From CAWAVN01 sp963825075 (GTDB lineage: Bacteria; Planctomycetota; Planctomycetia; Planctomycetales; Planctomycetaceae), in contig CAWGRX010000017.1 of the NCBI GenBank assembly GCA_963825075.1, positions 1 to 64,000 of the forward strand: 64,000 bases of DNA, written 5' to 3'. The notes under the pieces were generated by a model. It was not told the DNA's origin. It made no database searches and saw nothing but the letters and a program-made list of their open reading frames with translations. Position numbers and translations under genes: made by a program. Shown one piece after another: positions 60,512 through 64,000 of the stretch (position 1 is its first letter; every line of letters starts with the position of its first letter).

Positions 60512-61621
60512 CTAATTGTCAAACTGCCTGAAAAAGTCGCCCAGGGATTCGTCATCATCCCCAGCCTCGTCCTCGGCGACTTGGTTGAGGAACGCGGCCA
60601 CATCGTCTTCGTCCGTGTCTTCCGAAGCTGATCCTTCCTCGGCCACGTCAGTTTCCGCTGTCTCGGAGTCTTCTTCCAACGCCGGTTCCTCTTCCCCGAT
60701 CTCGTCTTCCGCTTCGTAAACGACGTCTTCTTCGCCTGTCTCACGTGCCGCTTCGTAAACCACATCCTCGGTTTCCAATGTCGGTACTTCCTGGGTTTCG
60801 GGTTCCGCGTCCTCCCTCTGGGGAATCGGCTCCTCGGCTTCTTCTTCCAACTCCACATCGACCTTTTCCTGCTCCGTGACTGCTTCTTCGGGTTGCTCCG
60901 ATTCCAGATCGGCCGACGCTGCATCGGTTTCCGTTGTTTCCGGAGATTCCGCTGTTCCCTCGACCTCGGATGTCGGAAAAGCTGCGGGTTCGGGGACGGG
61001 GGTATTCTCGTCTTCTCGCTCCAGGATGGCGGAATCTCCGTGAGTGCTCATTTCCACATCGGCTCCTTCCCGCAAAGAGGAATCCAAACCGGCCGGGAGG
61101 GCCATTGGAACAGTCTCTGGTCCGACCTCGGCCTGAGCCTCTTCCGGGGGTTCTTCAGCGACGTCCTCGGCTTCGGCAAACTCCATGTCGTCATTGGAAG
61201 CCTCCGCTGGCCAATCGTCATTCACGGAATCCAGCGAGACGGTTTCTTCCATAGCCTCGTATTGGTCGGGTTTCAAATCGACCGTGGAACCTAATCCATC
61301 GGCTTGCATCGATTTGTCCGCGGGTTCGGAAAACCGCACGAAGAACTTGATGCCCCCCAGGGACAATTCGCTGTCCGGGGCGATTTCGTAGTCGGTCTCC
61401 GGTTCGAGTTGATACCCGTTGACGAAAGTCCCATTGGAACTGCCCAGGTCCCGGACGGTCACGCCGTCTTCGCCGATGCAGATTTTGCAGTGCTGCCGAC
61501 TGACTTCGTTCGAGGCGATCCGCAAACCGCACTCGGTGCTCCGGCCGATCACCGTGTCCGACTTCAACAGCACCTTTTTCACTTTGGCTTTTTTATGAGC
61601 CAGTTCCAACCGAACTTTCAT
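60512..61621 (-). CDS. FHA domain protein with long acidic tail
   Basis: A 369-residue protein with an N-terminal forkhead-associated domain (residues 1-95), which binds phosphothreonine peptides. Core residues are present: VIGRSTECGLRI (Gly-Arg), EVSRQHCKICIG (Ser, His), DLGSSNGTFVNG (Asn). The remaining 270 residues are low-complexity and highly acidic, rich in Glu/Asp with many TE and SE pairs, including a near repeat of DVVYEA (ETEDVVYEAARETGEEDVVYEAEDEIGEE). The tail probably acts as a disordered regulatory or scaffold region. No Ser/Thr kinase gene lies in the window. The start is the ATG at 61621. Confidence 0.88.
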   Translation of the reverse strand: MKVRLELAHKKAKVKKVLLKSDTVIGRSTECGLRIASNEVSRQHCKICIGEDGVTVRDLGSSNGTFVNGYQLEPETDYEIAPDSELSLGGIKFFVRFSEPADKSMQADGLGSTVDLKPDQYEAMEETVSLDSVNDDWPAEASNDDMEFAEAEDVAEEPPEEAQAEVGPETVPMALPAGLDSSLREGADVEMSTHGDSAILEREDENTPVPEPAAFPTSEVEGTAESPETTETDAASADLESEQPEEAVTEQEKVDVELEEEAEEPIPQREDAEPETQEVPTLETEDVVYEAARETGEEDVVYEAEDEIGEEEPALEEDSETAETDVAEEGSASEDTDEDDVAAFLNQVAEDEAGDDDESLGDFFRQFDN

Positions 61622-61991
61622 AGCGCAACATCATGTAGAAGGCCAATCGGATAAAATCCCGCGGAGTGAATTCCAGTATAAACACCGCGAAGGAAAAACC
61701 CCAACGACCCGCAAGCCTCGCGCAGAAAAACCGCACCGAATGAGCGCGGTGCGGCAAGCGTATCCAGGATTCCGCCAACTTTTTCCAATCCCATCAGCGA
61801 GGGCGCCTTGTTTTGGAAACACAGAACGCCGCTGCTTCAAAACGTCCCCACTTAGGATCGCTCGACAAATAATTGTCCCATTTATTAGCCGCAAGGGGCA
61901 CCGCCCGCAGGGTGGTCCGCCCCGGTTCGCGGGCAGAACCGCACGCTAGCGCGTTCCGGCTACTTATTGGACAGTTTTCCTCGAATGGTCC
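61622..61991. other. intergenic region, repeat-like
   Basis: A 370-base gap with no convincing gene. Its right end (GCCGCAAGGGGCACCGCCC, then GCTAGCGCGTTCCGGCTA) looks like another dispersed intergenic repeat related to the CTAGCGCC family. Confidence 0.5.
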
Positions 61992-64000
61992 TCAGCGGCT
62001 CGATTCTTTGGCGAGCAGGCTGGTTTGCACTGCGGAAGCTTCGCTTTGAATGGCGGCCATCGCGGAGGAGACGGCGCTGCTGACGGTTTGATTTTGGAGA
62101 TCCCGCACCGGCTTGTCGAACAGACTCCAATCGATCTCCTCATCCAACTCGTAACGGTTCGGGATTTGATTGGTCTTCTCGGCCAAGGCTTTGGAAAGCG
62201 CCGGCAGGGCACTCGCGGCATCGGGACCCAAACCGGCCAGAATCTTTGCAGCCACCGTGCGGACGTAAGGGCTGCAATCCTCCAGCAGCGTGATCATGTC
62301 CCAGGCAACTTCCTCGGCATCTTCGCGATTGTCCTGCTCCGCCAACAGCAAACACGCCCCAAGGCGGAGGTTGACGTTTTCCGACGTCAAGGCCGACGCG
62401 TAAGCGGCGTCGATCGTCTCCCGATCCGTGTGCAAAGCGGCGAGGGCTTTGAGGGCGGCTAACCGAACTTCGGACGATTGGGCGTGGGAAGCGTCCGACA
62501 GGAGGAGCGCAACACGTCTTTGTTCCCGAATCCCACCTTTCCGAGCGTGGCGATCACGGCGGAGTGCAGGCGAAATCCGTGGTGACGCTGGGGAAGTCCG
62601 TGCAGGCGAATCAGCACGTCCAACACCGTGCGATCGGCGTAACCGATTTTCCCCAAGGCGGTGACCGGCACGATCAGCAACGGATCGTGGGGCGAAGTCC
62701 GCTGGATCAGATTTAACAAGGCGGGAACGGCATCTTGAGCGAGCGGACCTATGTTCCCCAAGGCTTCGGCCAGTTGATACTGCACCATCGGCGTCACCGG
62801 GGAGGCGGACGATTCGGCGGATAGCAGACGGATCAGAGTCAGCCGATGAGCGGCGGCTTGCGGCATCTCGGACAACGCCCCGGCGGCCCCGATTTGCACG
62901 GCCGGCTCGTCGGATTGCAACCGGGGCAACAACACACTCTGGACCACGTTTTCGGCCGTGTTTGGATCGGCTTCGGCCAAGAGATTGCCGGCGACTGCGG
63001 ACACGCGGGGATGAGAGTCCGACACCATCCGCACTAGCACGGGAACGGCGCGAGCCGGTTCGTCGGCCGACCGAACCAACGCCTTCATCGCCGCAATCCG
63101 AACTGCGGGATTCTCGTCGTCGGTCCATGGCAGAATGACCGAAAACGTTTCCGCGGCGGCGGGGAATTGCCCCAATCCTTCCAAGACCTGCGGGCGGAAT
63201 TTGCGTTCTGACTCAAGCACCTTCAAGAGCGTTGGCAAGTCCCGCAGGTTCGGCTTGACGCCATTGGCATATTGCATCAAGGCGATTTTCAAAATCTCGG
63301 GCTGAGCGTCTTTCAATCCGGCCGAGATCTCGCGTGCCGACAACGGCCGAATGGAGGAAATCAGTTGGTAGGCAAGCGTGCGGACCGCCGCATGAGGACT
63401 TTGGGCCGCCTCGCCGATCGTCCGCCTGGCTCGCAACCCCATTACTTCGTCATGGCTGGACTGCATGAGCAACAAGAGGCAAATCTCTTGAATATCCGGA
63501 TTGGCTTGCGGGAAAATCTTGGCGATCTGCGGGACGGCGGCAGGTCCCAATCGGTCCAACCCGTTCTGGGCGGCTTCCACAATGTCGGTGCTGGAGGACA
63601 GCAAGCGGGACGCCATGAGGGGAGCGAGTTTTTCGGGCTGATCCGTCAAATCTGCCACGAGTGCCAGCGCGTTGGCCTGCACCGAGGGGACTTCATCCTC
63701 GCACAGCGGAAGCAGATCGGTGTAGGCGAGCCGGGCCGCGGGCCGAGGCATATAAATGAACGCGAGCAAGGCGTATTCCCGAACCCGCGAATTGGACGAT
63801 ACAAGGGCCTCGCGCAGCCGGGGAATGCCTTCTTCCCCTTTTTGCGCCCATTTTTCCGCCGCCTGCGCGCGTTCGATCACCTGGGAATTCTCTTGAAACA
63901 GCGCTTCCAAAGCGCGCTCTTCTTCCATCACCGAAAACGCGAGCCAACCGGCCAGTCCGAACGCGAAGACACCCAAGCAAGAAATCAGCCGCGGGACAGG
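61992..64000 (-). CDS. HEAT-repeat protein, frameshifted, N-terminus beyond window
   Basis: At least 669 residues; the frame is open to the window end, so the true start lies beyond it. A hydrophobic segment (LISCLGVFAFGLAGWLAFSVM) near the edge suggests a membrane anchor. The rest is a long solenoid of HEAT-like repeats such as SRVREYALLAFIYMPRP, PSVQANALALVADLTDQ, PAVRIAAMKALVRSADEP, PRVSAVAGNLLAEADP and PAVQIGAAGALSEMPQAA. A frame break near 62510 shifts it; it resumes SDASHAQSSEVRLAALKALAALHTDRETIDAAYASAL and ends LLAKESSR at 61992. HEAT solenoids mediate protein contacts; partners are unknown. Confidence 0.8.

Noticed and set aside
61631..61894. Small minus-strand ORFs between the FHA and HEAT genes
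   Set aside because: They overlap repeat-like DNA, have no leader or ribosome site and no coding character.

Overview
The window looks like a bacterial chromosome segment from a member of the Planctomycetota. The evidence is the gene content: a DUF1501 protein with a Tat-type leader, Gfo/Idh/MocA oxidoreductases, a ThuA / PVC-type dehydrogenase / CxxCH fusion, a very large PQQ-like propeller protein, many lipoproteins and secreted proteins of unknown function, an ECF sigma factor with a membrane partner, and an isolated rpsD. I could not place it more finely. No rRNA, tRNA or CRISPR array was recognised.

Layout. 1-6.3 kb: an intact IS630-type transposase, small hypothetical genes, a stand-alone MshEN-like domain, a DUF4272 lipoprotein, a membrane-anchored protein and a broken IS701-type transposase, with several copies of a palindromic repeat. 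6.4-13.9 kb: DUF1501 protein, Gfo/Idh/MocA protein, two tandem paralogous secreted proteins and an STN-like secreted protein. 14-24.6 kb: PhyH dioxygenase, ECF sigma/anti-sigma pair, aquaporin plus arsenate reductase, a CsoSCA-type carbonic anhydrase homologue, an MddA-type methyltransferase divergent from a TetR regulator with paired operators, a K+ channel and a sialidase-like protein. 24.6-34 kb: the PQQ/methyltransferase fusion, a small methyltransferase, a class IV aminotransferase, an LRR protein, a Uma2 nuclease and a badly frameshifted 3-hydroxyisobutyrate dehydrogenase. 34-46.7 kb: dapA, the ThuA-PVC fusion, rpsD, serC, an MTA/SAH nucleosidase-like gene, exonuclease III, pyrC, two small lipoproteins and a GroES-like gene. 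46.9-54 kb: DUF3800, trpA/DUF433/trpB, a secreted protein and pcrA. 54-64 kb: two Xer recombinases tail to tail, a CsgG-like lipoprotein, a second Gfo/Idh/MocA protein, HD, pseudo-receiver and FHA proteins, and a HEAT-repeat protein cut by the window end.

Two window-wide features matter for reading the annotation. First, about fourteen genes carry single reading-frame breaks while the protein on both sides stays well conserved (for example trpA, the aquaporin and a Xer recombinase); most look like indel errors in the sequence rather than decay. Second, intergenic DNA holds several families of dispersed palindromic repeats; one lies in frame inside pcrA.

Functional themes are amino-acid and pyrimidine biosynthesis (dapA, serC, trpAB, pyrC), arsenic and thiol handling (aquaporin/arsC, mddA), DNA maintenance (pcrA, xth, xer), secreted sugar/redox-type planctomycetal proteins and small signalling modules.
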